From the NCBI RefSeq assembly GCF_030409555.1, contig NZ_JAUFPU010000007.1, positions 1 through 64,000 on the forward strand: 64,000 nucleotides of DNA. Reading direction: 5' to 3'. The notes beneath the pieces are model-generated. The model saw nothing but the letters and a program-made list of their open reading frames with translations, did not search any database and had not been told where the DNA came from. A program made the position numbers and the translations under genes. Of the stretch, positions 35,078 to 44,702 are shown one piece after another; within the stretch, counting starts at the first letter, position 1, and each line of letters opens with the position of its first letter. This DNA is from Chitinimonas viridis. Its GTDB lineage: Bacteria > Pseudomonadota > Gammaproteobacteria > Burkholderiales > Chitinimonadaceae.

Positions 35078-35559
35078 ACACCCTGCTCGCCCGTAGTCTG
35101 CAACTGGGCCGTTGCGCCATCCATCTGACAGACCGCTGGTTCGCCCCGGTGGCCGATCTGGCCGCCCGCCTGTATATCGCCCAGGTATTCTTTTCCGCCG
35201 GCCTGACCAAGCTGAATGACTGGGACACCACCCTCTTCCTGTTCACCGAAGAATACCGTGTCCCCCTGCTCCCCCCCAACCTGGCCGCCCTGGGGGGCAC
35301 CTTCGGTGAGCTGTTCTTCCCCGTGCTGCTGGCGCTGGGCTTGGTCGGCAGGCTGGGCGCGCTGGGCCTGTTCGGCGTCAACCTCATGGCCGTCGTCTCC
35401 TACTGGCATGTGCTGGGTACGCCCGAACAAGCTGCCGGCCTCACCCACCACCTCGTCTGGGGTCTGCTGCTGGCCAGCCTGATCGCCCATGGCCCTGGCA
35501 AGCTGTCGCTCGATGCCCTGATACGGCATCGCTGGCCCGACCTCGGCAAGGCCGCCTGA
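35074..35559 (+). CDS. DoxX-family membrane protein of the bufferin operon
   Basis: This 161-residue inner-membrane protein has four predicted helices and the DoxX pattern (LAARLYIAQVFFSAGLTKLNDWD, GTFGELFFPVLLALGL, VVSYWHVLG). DoxX proteins recur at the end of MNIO operons; their function there is unproven, with redox chemistry or export of the peptide suggested. It overlaps bufC by four bases and ends the operon. Confidence 0.88.
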   Translation: MNTLLARSLQLGRCAIHLTDRWFAPVADLAARLYIAQVFFSAGLTKLNDWDTTLFLFTEEYRVPLLPPNLAALGGTFGELFFPVLLALGLVGRLGALGLFGVNLMAVVSYWHVLGTPEQAAGLTHHLVWGLLLASLIAHGPGKLSLDALIRHRWPDLGKAA

Positions 35560-35608
35560 AACCTGGCTGCACACGCCCTCTCACGGCACTGCAGCCTGGG
35601 TCAACGGC

Positions 35609-36142
35609 TCAGTATTGCGGTGCCAGCGGCTGTACCCGCTCGCGGTTGCCTAGGTTCCATTTGGCACAGTACCACTTGGTCTGCTGATTGGTGGTACCCA
35701 CCAGGACCGACAAGGTATCGCTGACATAGCGCAGTCCATCCACCGTCTGCACCGGCTTGAATGCCACCTTGAGGTTTTGCTCCAGCGTGCGCTTGACCTC
35801 CTCCACCGGCTGGGCAATCAGCACACCCAGCATCAGCGCACGGCTGGTGTCCACATTGGTGAAGACTTCCACCGTGCTGGCCCCGCCCAGCTGCGCCCCC
35901 TGCGAGCTCCACCAGCGGGCCTCGCCCCAATCGCGGATGCTGGCCTGCAAGTGCTTGTCGAAATAGCCTTGCCAGAACGCCGTGCTCCAGTCCGAGCGGC
36001 ACAGCAGGGCCGACTCGACCTTGTCATTGAAATCGGTAGGTAGTGCCCATGCCGGCGCAGCGGCCATCACCGCCAACGCCCCAAGGGCCGTCAGCCTGAT
36101 GGCAAGGCGGTGGCGCGTGCTGCGCCCCGGCCGCCGGCACAC
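35609..36142 (-). CDS. Hypothetical exported protein
   Basis: This protein of about 177 residues has an Arg-rich N-terminus, a signal-like hydrophobic segment (LTALGALAVMAAAPAWALP) and a mature part of about 140 residues with two cysteines (ALLCRSDWS and KWYCAKWN) that might form a disulfide. I recognise no family. The frame is open to 36214 inside ppc; the GTG at 36142, eight bases after the ppc stop, gives a sensible signal peptide. Same strand as ppc and possibly cotranscribed. Confidence 0.6.
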   Translation of the reverse strand: MCRRPGRSTRHRLAIRLTALGALAVMAAAPAWALPTDFNDKVESALLCRSDWSTAFWQGYFDKHLQASIRDWGEARWWSSQGAQLGGASTVEVFTNVDTSRALMLGVLIAQPVEEVKRTLEQNLKVAFKPVQTVDGLRYVSDTLSVLVGTTNQQTKWYCAKWNLGNRERVQPLAPQY

Positions 36143-36149
36143 AGCTGAC

Positions 36150-38909
36150 TCAGCCGCTATTGCGCAGGCCGGCCGCAATGCCATTGATGGTGAGATGTAT
36201 CGCATACAGCACATCCTCGCTCTCGTCGCCCTCGCGGAACCGCTTGATCAGGTCCACCTGTATATGGTTCAGCGGGTCCAGATAGGGTAGCCGGTTCTTC
36301 AGGCTGCGCGCCAGCAGCGGGTTGTCGCCTAGCAATTCCTTGTGACCGGTGATGGCCAGCACGGCATCGACTGAACGCCGCCATTCAGCCTTGATGCGGC
36401 CAAAGATGCGCGCCGCAATATCGGCGTCCTTCACCAGCGTGGCATAGCGACTGGCGATCTGGATATCGCTCTTGGCCAGCACCATCTCCATATTGCTGAT
36501 GGTGGCGCGGAAGAAGGGCCAGTCACGATACAAGGCAGCCAGCTCCTCAATGGCCGCCTCACCGCGCTCGCGGCGGTAGTCCTCGATGGCCGTACCAAAA
36601 CCGTACCAGCCGGGCAGCATCAAACGGCTTTGCGCCCAGGAGAACACCCAGGGTATGGCGCGCAGGTCGGCAATGCTGTTGGTCGCCTTGCGTGCCGCCG
36701 GACGGCTGCCGATATTGAGCTTGGCAATCTCCGAAATCGGCGTCGCTTCGCGGAAATAGGTAATGAACTCCGGTGTGGCATAGACCAGGTCGCGGTACTC
36801 ACGGTAGGCCATGCCCGACAGCCGCTCCAGCAGCTCCAGCCGCTCCGGCGTATCGGCCTGCAATGCCTGTTCAGGCGGAAAGCTGGCGCTGAGGGTGGCC
36901 GCCAGCAGGGTTTCCAGGTTGCGGCGGCCCACCTCGGCATCGGAGTACTTGGCGGCAATGATTTCGCCCTGCTCAGTAATCCGTATCTGCCCCGCCACCG
37001 AACCTGCTGGCTGCGCCAGGATGGCCTCGTAGCTGGGGCCACCACCACGGCCCACCGAACCACCCCGGCCATGGAACAGCCGCATCTGTATACCTGCCTG
37101 GCGGAACACCTCCACCAGTTTGACTTCCGCCTTGTACAGCTCCCAGTTGGAGGTCAGGTAGCCGCCATCCTTGTTGCTGTCGGAGTAGCCGAGCATGATC
37201 TCCTGCACATTGCCACGGCTGGCCAGCAACTGGCGCCAGGCGGGCAGGCCGAACAGCTCGCGGACTATGCTGTCGCTGCCACGTAGGTCGGGTATGGTCT
37301 CGAACAGCGGAATGATGTTGACGGCGGCAAAGGGCTGGGGCGACAGGGCCACCAGACCGACCTCCTTCAACAGCACGGCCACCTCTAGCAGATCGGACAC
37401 GCTAGTGGCATTGGAGATGATGTAGTTGGGCAAAGCCGCCGCGCCATATTTGGCATGCACCAGGGCAGCGGTGCGGGCAATGGCCAGTTCCTTGGCCGTT
37501 TCCTCGCTGTATTGCACATAGGGCGTCACCAGCAGACGAGCACTGGCCAGCTCGCGCAACAACACGGTACGCCGCGCAGCCTCATCCAGTGCCAGATAGT
37601 CTTCCAACCCCGCCTTCTGGAACAGCTCGGCCACCAAGCGCTCATGCACGCCGCTGTGCTGGCGCATATCCAGGGGTGCCAGATGAAAGCCAAACACCGT
37701 TACCGCCCGTATCAGCCGGCGCAGCCGGCCACTGGCCAGCAGGGCAGAACCATGGCTGGCCAGCGACGTGGCAATGGCCTGCAGATCGGCAACCAGGTCG
37801 GCGGCGCAGGCATAGGGGGCCGCCCCTTCGAACGGCAGTATCTCGCCCCGGAACTTGCCCAGCAGGTGAGCCGTCGCCAGGATGCGCTGGCGTATCGCCG
37901 CCATGGCCTGCCGGTAGGGCTCTTCTGCCCGGCTGATGGGCTGGTCGGGCGAGCCTGCCGCAATCAGCCGCACCGCTTCGCTCACTGTCACCAGGCGGGA
38001 CGACAGGCTCAGTTCGCCCTCCAGCTTGGTGGCTTCCTCGAAATAGAAGTCAAACGCCACGGCCGCCTGACGGGCCGCCGCATGCAGGGTCACTTCCGGG
38101 GTCACAAAGGGGTTGCCGTCGCGGTCGCCGCCTATCCAGCAACCTACATGCATAAAGGTCGGCAAGGTCACCGGCGCACCCGTCAGCGTAGACAGCCTGT
38201 CCTCCAGCTCGATATAGATGCGCGGCAGTTGCTTCAGGAAGGTCGAGCGGAAATAGCTCAGCCCATTCTCGATCTCGTCCTTGACCGACAGCTTGAACGC
38301 CCGGATTTCGCGGGTCTGCCATAGCGTCAGCACCACCCGCTGCAGCGCGATCTGATTCTCTTCCAGCTCCTCCGGCGTCAACGCCTGGCGATCCCGCATG
38401 GTCAGGGTACGGGCAATGGTGCGCTCGCAATCGAGCTGGGTCTTGCGCTGCACTTCGGTGGGGTGCGCCGTCAGCACCGGCGCAATCAGGGTGGCCGCCA
38501 CCATATTCTTGATGGCCTCGGCCGAGATACCGCGCGCCACCAGCGCATCCAGCGAATGCGCCAGGCTGCCGCGCTGCGGCTGGCTGCCCTGCATGCGGTG
38601 GTAACGGCGGCGGCGATTGTGATGCAGGTCTTCTGCAATATTGGAAAGATGCGAGAAATAGCTGAATGCCCGCGCCAGTGCCACGGTGTTGTCATGCGAC
38701 AGGGTAGCCAGGGTAGAGGCCAGCTCATCTGCCGCCGTGGAGTCTGCCTCCCAGACAAAACGCACAGCCAGCTCGCGCACAGCCTCGATCTGTTTCAAGG
38801 TGTCCTCGCCGGTCTCGGTCCGTATGGTATCGGCCAGCAGGCGGGCAAGCAGATCAAGATCCTGCTCCAGCGGCAGGTCTTTGGCGGCGGCATTGTCGTA
38901 AAGGGCCAT
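36150..38909 (-). CDS. ppc: Phosphoenolpyruvate carboxylase
   Basis: This enzyme of about 919 residues adds bicarbonate to PEP to form oxaloacetate, refilling the TCA cycle. Catalytic motifs are all present: VLTAHPTEVQRKT (active-site His), GYSDSNKDGGYLTSNWEL and FHGRGGSVGRGGGP (glycine-rich loop), and the C-terminal QVDLIKRFRE...LTINGIAAGLRNSG tail. The frame is open to 38966; the ATG at 38909 (MALYDNAA) gives a normal N-terminus. Confidence 0.96.
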   Translation of the reverse strand: MALYDNAAAKDLPLEQDLDLLARLLADTIRTETGEDTLKQIEAVRELAVRFVWEADSTAADELASTLATLSHDNTVALARAFSYFSHLSNIAEDLHHNRRRRYHRMQGSQPQRGSLAHSLDALVARGISAEAIKNMVAATLIAPVLTAHPTEVQRKTQLDCERTIARTLTMRDRQALTPEELEENQIALQRVVLTLWQTREIRAFKLSVKDEIENGLSYFRSTFLKQLPRIYIELEDRLSTLTGAPVTLPTFMHVGCWIGGDRDGNPFVTPEVTLHAAARQAAVAFDFYFEEATKLEGELSLSSRLVTVSEAVRLIAAGSPDQPISRAEEPYRQAMAAIRQRILATAHLLGKFRGEILPFEGAAPYACAADLVADLQAIATSLASHGSALLASGRLRRLIRAVTVFGFHLAPLDMRQHSGVHERLVAELFQKAGLEDYLALDEAARRTVLLRELASARLLVTPYVQYSEETAKELAIARTAALVHAKYGAAALPNYIISNATSVSDLLEVAVLLKEVGLVALSPQPFAAVNIIPLFETIPDLRGSDSIVRELFGLPAWRQLLASRGNVQEIMLGYSDSNKDGGYLTSNWELYKAEVKLVEVFRQAGIQMRLFHGRGGSVGRGGGPSYEAILAQPAGSVAGQIRITEQGEIIAAKYSDAEVGRRNLETLLAATLSASFPPEQALQADTPERLELLERLSGMAYREYRDLVYATPEFITYFREATPISEIAKLNIGSRPAARKATNSIADLRAIPWVFSWAQSRLMLPGWYGFGTAIEDYRRERGEAAIEELAALYRDWPFFRATISNMEMVLAKSDIQIASRYATLVKDADIAARIFGRIKAEWRRSVDAVLAITGHKELLGDNPLLARSLKNRLPYLDPLNHIQVDLIKRFREGDESEDVLYAIHLTINGIAAGLRNSG

Positions 38910-39036
38910 GGCGAGTCTCGTGTCGGTGGGGATGCTGCGGTGCGCTAGCGAGAGTAAAGGACTCACACCGTGTAGGGAATTGTAGTCGAACTACATACCG
39001 GAAAATCCTCTGCTTTGCCGTTTTTCTACCACCCAG

Positions 39037-39074
39037 GCGCAACAAAGCCCGCATGACAGCGGGCTTTGTTGCGC
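39037..39074. terminator. Bidirectional terminator with a 16-base perfect stem
   Basis: GCGCAACAAAGCCCGC (39037-39052) pairs perfectly with 39059-39074. Each strand has GCGGGC followed by TTTGTTG. It lies downstream of the stress-cluster end (39119) and upstream of the ppc promoter, so it should insulate the two. Confidence 0.75.
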
Positions 39075-39108
39075 ACCAGAGTAGGCTTCCTGCTTCGTAG
39101 CAAGGGCT

Positions 39109-39121
39109 ACACAGGCTCTTA
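39109..39121 (-). repeat. AAGAGCCTGT half-site carrying a stop codon
   Basis: On the minus strand TAAGAGCCTGTGT begins with the stop codon of the TerB-like gene (39119-39121). It matches the core of the family at 21587, 22908, 25234 and 33357. No second arm is visible. Confidence 0.45.
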
Positions 39122-39361
39122 GATGTCGTAAAGCGCCTTCAACTGCGCAATCCTCGGCGCCAGCTCCGCAGCCTCGCCTGGCTGCAGCAGGCTGATGATA
39201 CGGCCCAGCACCCGCTTCTCGTTATCGTCCAGCTTGCCGTCGCGCAGGGCGATGGTCAGTATCTGGTCGAACTCGGCGCGGTCCAGCTTGCCGTCATTGC
39301 CAAAGCAGCTGATGGATCGAAAGCTCATCTCCAGGTAATCGTGTGCTTCGTTTTGACTCAT
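39119..39361 (-). CDS. TerB-like small acidic protein
   Basis: This 80-residue acidic protein has two repeated helical modules, each starting with an Asp-Gly-Lys-Leu-Asp turn: DGKLDRAEFDQIL (about residue 23) and DGKLDDNEKRVLG (about 42). The acidic DGxxDxxE pattern is that of TerB-type domains, which bind metal ions at the membrane side of tellurite/stress systems. Assignment by pattern only. It lies 51 bases after the large ATPase gene and is the last gene of the stress cluster. Confidence 0.6.
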   Translation of the reverse strand: MSQNEAHDYLEMSFRSISCFGNDGKLDRAEFDQILTIALRDGKLDDNEKRVLGRIISLLQPGEAAELAPRIAQLKALYDI

Positions 39362-39412
39362 GTTTCTTCCTTTGCATAAGGGGTTAGTTGTCTGGGTCGG
39401 CGATGCCGGTCG

Positions 39413-42400
39413 TCAGATCGGTATTTCATCGGCGGCGGGTGGTGGCTCGCTGCTGCGTGGCTTCAGCTGCAGCTTGCTGGCCCCTACCTTGCTGGCGATA
39501 GCCTGCAGTTGTTCGTTCAGTAGTTGCACCCGGTCCCAGATGTCATGGTCCAGCCTGATCTTGTGGTTCATGGCGCTGACCACAGGCACCAGCCCGGTAT
39601 CGAACGATTGCGCCATGCGCTTGACCGTTTCGGACAAGTCCCCCAGGTCTGGCGGGGCCACCTGCACCGTGGTCTGCTGCGCTGCCATGGCCGCCCCCAG
39701 GCTCGCCAGGGCTGCCTGCACGCCCTCGGCCCATTGCGGGGCATGGCCAGCCTGCAAGGCCAGGTGTATCTCGCCCAGTTGCCCGGTGATGTGCGACAGC
39801 TGGGTAGCCAGCTTGCTGGCGCCATCGGCCTCGTCGCCACCCGTGCGCTTGATATGCTGGTAGTCGCGCTTGATCTGGGCCCAGCGCTCGGCTTCGGCGG
39901 CCGACATGCCACCTCGCAGCTCAGCCAGGCGCAGCAGGTTTTCCTCGGCACCTGCAGTCAAGGTCTGCGCCTCGCCCTGGTAATGGTCGGCCAATAGCTG
40001 GGCCAGCTCAGCTTCACTCTGCAGGGCGTTCACCTTTTCGGCCAGCTTGGCCATATTGCGGTAGCTACCCTGCAGCTTGAATGCCGGCTCGGTGCGATAG
40101 GCATCGGCCTGGGCGGCCGAGGCAATATAGCTGGCGTTGACCTTCATCACTGTATCGCGCAGGCGTAGCAAGCGCTGCAACACCCCTACGATCTCACTGA
40201 TCTCGGCCTGGCCGTAGGGATGGGAAAGTGCCGACGGCGGTATCTCTTCACCGGCCGCCATGCGCAGGAAGCGGTGCAGGTCATCCGGGTCACGGTTGGC
40301 CAACGGCGCCAGTACCGGGTTGCTGGTCAGGCAGTTCTCGATATAGCTGAGTGCAAACAGATCCTCCTTGCCACCCAGCACATCGCCCAGATTGTAGATA
40401 TCCGCCCGGTTGGCCAGCATGTCGGGAATCTTGAATACATCGCCCGACTCGGTATAGGGGTTACCTGCCATGACGATGGCAAATTTCTTGCCGCGCAGGT
40501 CGCAGGTCCGTGGCTGGCCATTCCACACGCCGTCTATGCGGCGGGTGGCGTCGCACAGGCTGATGAATTTCTGCAGGAAGGCCGGATGGGTGTGCTGGAT
40601 ATCGTCCAGGTAGAGCATCACATTGTTACCCATCACCAGCGCCAGATTGAGCTTTTCCAGCTCCTGCCTGGCGGTGACATCGGGTGCGTCGGCCGGGTCC
40701 AACGAGCTGACCTCGTGCCCCAGCGAAGGGCAGTTGATGCGCACGAACACCAGCCCCAGCCGGTTGGCCAGGTATTCCATCAAGGTGGTCTTGCCATAGC
40801 CCGGTGGCGAAATCAGCAGCAGCAGGCCCATCTGGTCCACCCGGCGACTATCGCCTACCGTCCCTATCTGCTTGGCAAAGTTCGCCCCCACCAGAGGCAG
40901 ATAGACTTCCGAGATCAGCTTGTTGCGCACAAAGCTGCTCAGCGGCTTGGCCTGGAAATCCTTCAAACGCAGCCGTTCCCGCTCCCGTCCCAGCAGTTCG
41001 CCACGCAGCGCCTGATATTGCTCGAAGCCTGGCAACACCTGCTCCACATGGTGGCGCAGGCGCTGGGCGAAATCGTCCAGCGTCAGCTGCAAGCACCCCT
41101 CATGCAGTCGGGGATGCTGACCCAGCAAACCTGTCACCTCCACCTCCAGCACCGCGTTGACGCGCCGCCTGGGCAGGTCAGCCAGCAGCACGGCGGCGGC
41201 CTCGGCCACAAAATGGGTAGAGCCGCCATGACGCCGGACATAGCCCTGCAACCAGGACTGCACCGCACGCCAGCGCTGTACCAGGCCGGCATGTCCCAAG
41301 GCATCGCGCCAGTCGCCAAAATGGCCGCGCTCGGTCAGGGTGCGCACAAAAGCCTGCGCCAAGTCGTCTGCCGCTGCCGACAACACAAACTGCAGCGCCG
41401 TCTGGCCTAGCTCCTCGGCCAGGTAGCTGGCCACCAGCGGGGCAGCCGGCAGTTGGTCGGCCGCCTCAAACCCTGCCTGTTGCAGCCAGGCCTCCAACTG
41501 TTCGGCCAGCTCGGCCACCAGTTGCTGCTGGGCGCCATGCTCGTCAAATTCGCCCAGCAGCAGGCTGGCCTGGCGCGCGCGCAATGCCAGGGCATGCTGG
41601 CGGGCCTCGTCCAGGCTGGCCCAGAACAACTGGGCCACGGCCCGGCTCAGTGGCGGAATGGCCAGCGTCCCAGCAGCCGTGCGCATGGGTAGCAGGGCTG
41701 CCAGCACGCGGCTAGCATCCTCGTCATGCACGCCCTTCTGATAGCCCTCCTGATAGCGGGGTGCGGCAAAGGTCTGCACCTTCTGCAGCAGGGTACCTTC
41801 CAGCGCTGCCACATCCAGCTGGTTATTGCTCAGGCCCTCCCACCCCTGTTCCGCCGCGCGCAGCACCTGCCAGGCCAGGTACTCTGCACGGTACACCTCT
41901 GGGCTCTCGGACGGCAGGGCCAATCCCCAGTAGGGGCGCAGTCCGGTCAGCCGGTCATCCGCAACCGGCTCGGTATAGTCCGTCCCACTGAGGTGGACAC
42001 ACAGCGTATCGTCCCGCGCAGCCAATGCCAGTTCCAGCGCCTGCTGGCTGACGCTGAACCGGTGCTTGCCCAGCCGTATCAGCTTGCCGCCGTCTTCAAA
42101 GATGTCAGCCTGGTCGCGCAAGGCGCGTACTGACTGATCCTGGGCCGACTTGAGCTGCCCTTCCAGCTGGTCGGCACTGACGTTGTCGCCCGCGCCACGC
42201 AGGCTGGCGATCAACTCACGCAGCTTGAGTACCAGTTGGTCGGCCGCAAAATAGGTCTGCAGCGCCGTGGCATCGGCGAACTTGCCTATCTTCTTGGCAA
42301 CGCCGGCGGCCAGGCGGTCGGCCGCCGCCTTCAGGCTGCCCAGCTTCTGCTGCCGCTCGGCCAGCAGGCCCTGGCGCTTGGCTTCAAAGGCCTCGAATAC

Positions 42401-44650
42401 CGCCTCGCGCTTGCCCAGGATATCGCCCAGGAAGGCCTCATGCTCGCCAAAGCGGCCTTCCAGCTCCTCCAGCTGCCCCACCAGCCTGGCCAATTGTTCG
42501 TCGCAGGCTTCCGGCGTTGCCGCCAGGTTGAGGCCATTGTCCAGGCTCTGGCCAAACAGCTTGAGCTGGGCACCGAATTCCGCCTGGGCCTCAGCCACGC
42601 CAAGCTGTTTCTTGCGGTTGCCGGCCTCGGCACGCAACTGGTTGACCCTGGCATAGACCGTGGAAATAGCATCCAGCAGACGCGTGCGCAGCACTGCGTC
42701 GCCTACCTTGAGCGCACCCAGGGTTTCCGTCAGCAGGTCCAGGCTGTCACCCACATCGTCCAGTGCGCTCAGCAAAGGCGCCAGTTGCGCAACAGTAGCG
42801 GCGCCCGGCACCTTGGCGGCAATCTCGGCCAGTTGGGTATCAAACGCCGCCAATGCTGCCGGCTCCGACAGGAACCGCACCGCGCCTTCGCCCAGCAGAT
42901 CCTGCTCGCGTGCCAGGATGGCATCCAGCTCGGCAATCCGGGCCGTATCGATATAGCGCAGGTCTTTCAGCGTCAGCAGCTTGCCCCTTGCCTGCCGAAG
43001 CCTATCCAGCAACTCGGTGAATTGGCGCGGGTGCTGCCAGATGGTGCGCTTGATCTCCGCCACCAATGCCGCCTGATTGGCCTCAGCCTCGGCGATGGCC
43101 TGGGCGGCCGTACGGCGGTATTGCTCGACCTTGTCGAACTCGTCCAGCATCAGTCTGGCGGTATGGGCCAGCTGTTTCAGGCCCTCCGCCAGATCGACTT
43201 CCGGCGTGGCCAGCCAGAAATAGCCATCCACCACGCGGCGCGCGCGCTTTTCCAGGTCTTCATACATGGCGCGGGCAGGGGCCGATGCCTGTGCGGCACG
43301 GGCCAGCCCAAACAGCTCGGCAATGCCGCGTACCAGCTCGCCATTGCCCAGCTTGCCAAGAAAGCTCTGCTTCTCCGTCGCACCAGCCGCATGCTCGTCG
43401 GTATGGAAAGGCGTATCCCACAACTGCATGGGATGCAGCCTGACAGGCTCGTCGGCATCAACCGAAAACGCGAGCATGCGGCCATCGGCATACAGGGCAT
43501 AGCCATGGCCGACGATGGGATTGGCCAAGCGCTTGTGTATCAGGTTGTAGGGAAACAGGCCGTAGCGGCCCGCCTCCAGATTGCAGAAGACATACAGCAC
43601 ATCCTCGCCATTGGGCGAGCGGATAAGCCGGTCGAACCCCATACCAGCGCAGTCGGGGCCGAAGTCCTTGTACTCACCGCTGGCCAGGTAGATGCCGCCG
43701 GGAAAGATGATGCCCTGATCCTCGGGCAGGCTGATGCAGGCCTGGCCCAGGGCATCGATACGCTGTACCGAACGGGTACGGGGGTTGAACACCAGGTAGC
43801 GGTAAGCGGCCTCCCGGTATGGCCGTATCTTCAGCAGCAGCACGCCGCCGGCGCGGGCGTACTGGATGTCGGCATCCATCAGGGACTGGGTGCTGTCCTC
43901 CACCGGCTCGCTATAGATACCCAGGCCGGTCTCGGTATTGTTCTCCACCTTGATGGTCAGGTCACCCCCCACCGTCTCGACAAACACGGTATCGAGGACA
44001 TTGACGTGTGGATGGCGCCCCAGCACATGCTGCTCGCGGGTGGTGGCCTGCCACTCGAAATCATGGCTGGGCGGCAGGGCCATATCGCGCTCACCGCGAT
44101 TGTCGATGTAGCTGGCACGGCCATCGACCGCCAGCTCCCAGCGGAACACCCGCAGGTTCTGCATGCTGGGGCCGGTCTTGAATGCCGCCAGCAGCTTGCC
44201 GTTGACCAGCCGCAGTTGCAGCAGACTGGCCTCCTTATAATAGCCATACAGCTCGCGGAAATCCTGCTCGAAGCGGGCGTCGTCCAGCAGACTGCCCGCC
44301 AGCGGCAGCGCCTCCAGCTCAGGTCCATCGGCCGACTCGGCCAGGCGGTAGAGACCGAACACATCGCTGATGCGTGTCTCCTGCTTCAGCCCCAGGAACA
44401 CGTTGTAGCCAAACAGCAGTGTATCGCCCACTCGGACAATATCGCGGGCGGTGCAATTGCTCTCGGTACGGGCCCGCACCCGGGCAGCCAGCGCCAGCTT
44501 GGATTCGCCAAACTCGGCCAGGCGTGCCGTATTGAGCGCTTCGGTCTTGCCCTCCAGCTCGCGGCCCTGCTTGGCTAGGCGGCCCTTTACCAGCTCATAG
44601 CCGCCGCTCTCCGCTACCTGCAGGTCGGTTTCTTGGTCTGTGGTCTGCAT
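39413..44650 (-). CDS. Giant AAA ATPase with coiled coil (DNA repair ATPase family)
   Basis: This 1745-residue protein has an N-terminal beta-rich region (about 1-450, the part annotated as DUF3686 in relatives), a long helical coiled-coil middle (about 470-900, rich in Ala/Glu/Leu/Lys) and a helical linker. An AAA module follows: Walker A PPGYGKTTLMEYL (near residue 1282), Walker B VMLYLDDIQ (near 1345) and sensor 1 FAIVMAGNPYTESGD. A final helical tail ends EPPPAADEIPI. The family label DNA repair ATPase rests on similarity, not on a shown activity. Its place in a PspA-flotillin cluster argues for a membrane-stress role, perhaps as a remodelling motor. Confidence 0.85.
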   Translation of the reverse strand: MQTTDQETDLQVAESGGYELVKGRLAKQGRELEGKTEALNTARLAEFGESKLALAARVRARTESNCTARDIVRVGDTLLFGYNVFLGLKQETRISDVFGLYRLAESADGPELEALPLAGSLLDDARFEQDFRELYGYYKEASLLQLRLVNGKLLAAFKTGPSMQNLRVFRWELAVDGRASYIDNRGERDMALPPSHDFEWQATTREQHVLGRHPHVNVLDTVFVETVGGDLTIKVENNTETGLGIYSEPVEDSTQSLMDADIQYARAGGVLLLKIRPYREAAYRYLVFNPRTRSVQRIDALGQACISLPEDQGIIFPGGIYLASGEYKDFGPDCAGMGFDRLIRSPNGEDVLYVFCNLEAGRYGLFPYNLIHKRLANPIVGHGYALYADGRMLAFSVDADEPVRLHPMQLWDTPFHTDEHAAGATEKQSFLGKLGNGELVRGIAELFGLARAAQASAPARAMYEDLEKRARRVVDGYFWLATPEVDLAEGLKQLAHTARLMLDEFDKVEQYRRTAAQAIAEAEANQAALVAEIKRTIWQHPRQFTELLDRLRQARGKLLTLKDLRYIDTARIAELDAILAREQDLLGEGAVRFLSEPAALAAFDTQLAEIAAKVPGAATVAQLAPLLSALDDVGDSLDLLTETLGALKVGDAVLRTRLLDAISTVYARVNQLRAEAGNRKKQLGVAEAQAEFGAQLKLFGQSLDNGLNLAATPEACDEQLARLVGQLEELEGRFGEHEAFLGDILGKREAVFEAFEAKRQGLLAERQQKLGSLKAAADRLAAGVAKKIGKFADATALQTYFAADQLVLKLRELIASLRGAGDNVSADQLEGQLKSAQDQSVRALRDQADIFEDGGKLIRLGKHRFSVSQQALELALAARDDTLCVHLSGTDYTEPVADDRLTGLRPYWGLALPSESPEVYRAEYLAWQVLRAAEQGWEGLSNNQLDVAALEGTLLQKVQTFAAPRYQEGYQKGVHDEDASRVLAALLPMRTAAGTLAIPPLSRAVAQLFWASLDEARQHALALRARQASLLLGEFDEHGAQQQLVAELAEQLEAWLQQAGFEAADQLPAAPLVASYLAEELGQTALQFVLSAAADDLAQAFVRTLTERGHFGDWRDALGHAGLVQRWRAVQSWLQGYVRRHGGSTHFVAEAAAVLLADLPRRRVNAVLEVEVTGLLGQHPRLHEGCLQLTLDDFAQRLRHHVEQVLPGFEQYQALRGELLGRERERLRLKDFQAKPLSSFVRNKLISEVYLPLVGANFAKQIGTVGDSRRVDQMGLLLLISPPGYGKTTLMEYLANRLGLVFVRINCPSLGHEVSSLDPADAPDVTARQELEKLNLALVMGNNVMLYLDDIQHTHPAFLQKFISLCDATRRIDGVWNGQPRTCDLRGKKFAIVMAGNPYTESGDVFKIPDMLANRADIYNLGDVLGGKEDLFALSYIENCLTSNPVLAPLANRDPDDLHRFLRMAAGEEIPPSALSHPYGQAEISEIVGVLQRLLRLRDTVMKVNASYIASAAQADAYRTEPAFKLQGSYRNMAKLAEKVNALQSEAELAQLLADHYQGEAQTLTAGAEENLLRLAELRGGMSAAEAERWAQIKRDYQHIKRTGGDEADGASKLATQLSHITGQLGEIHLALQAGHAPQWAEGVQAALASLGAAMAAQQTTVQVAPPDLGDLSETVKRMAQSFDTGLVPVVSAMNHKIRLDHDIWDRVQLLNEQLQAIASKVGASKLQLKPRSSEPPPAADEIPI

Positions 44651-44702
44651 CGGTACTCAATCATGGCGCAGGGCGGTCGTACCACCCTGCGCGGTTGCAG
44701 GA

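Noticed and set aside
42236-44578. A 780-codon open frame on the plus strand opposite the AAA ATPase gene
   Set aside because: It is antisense to a well-supported gene, in GC-rich DNA where long antisense frames are common, and its translation has low-complexity composition and no family motif.
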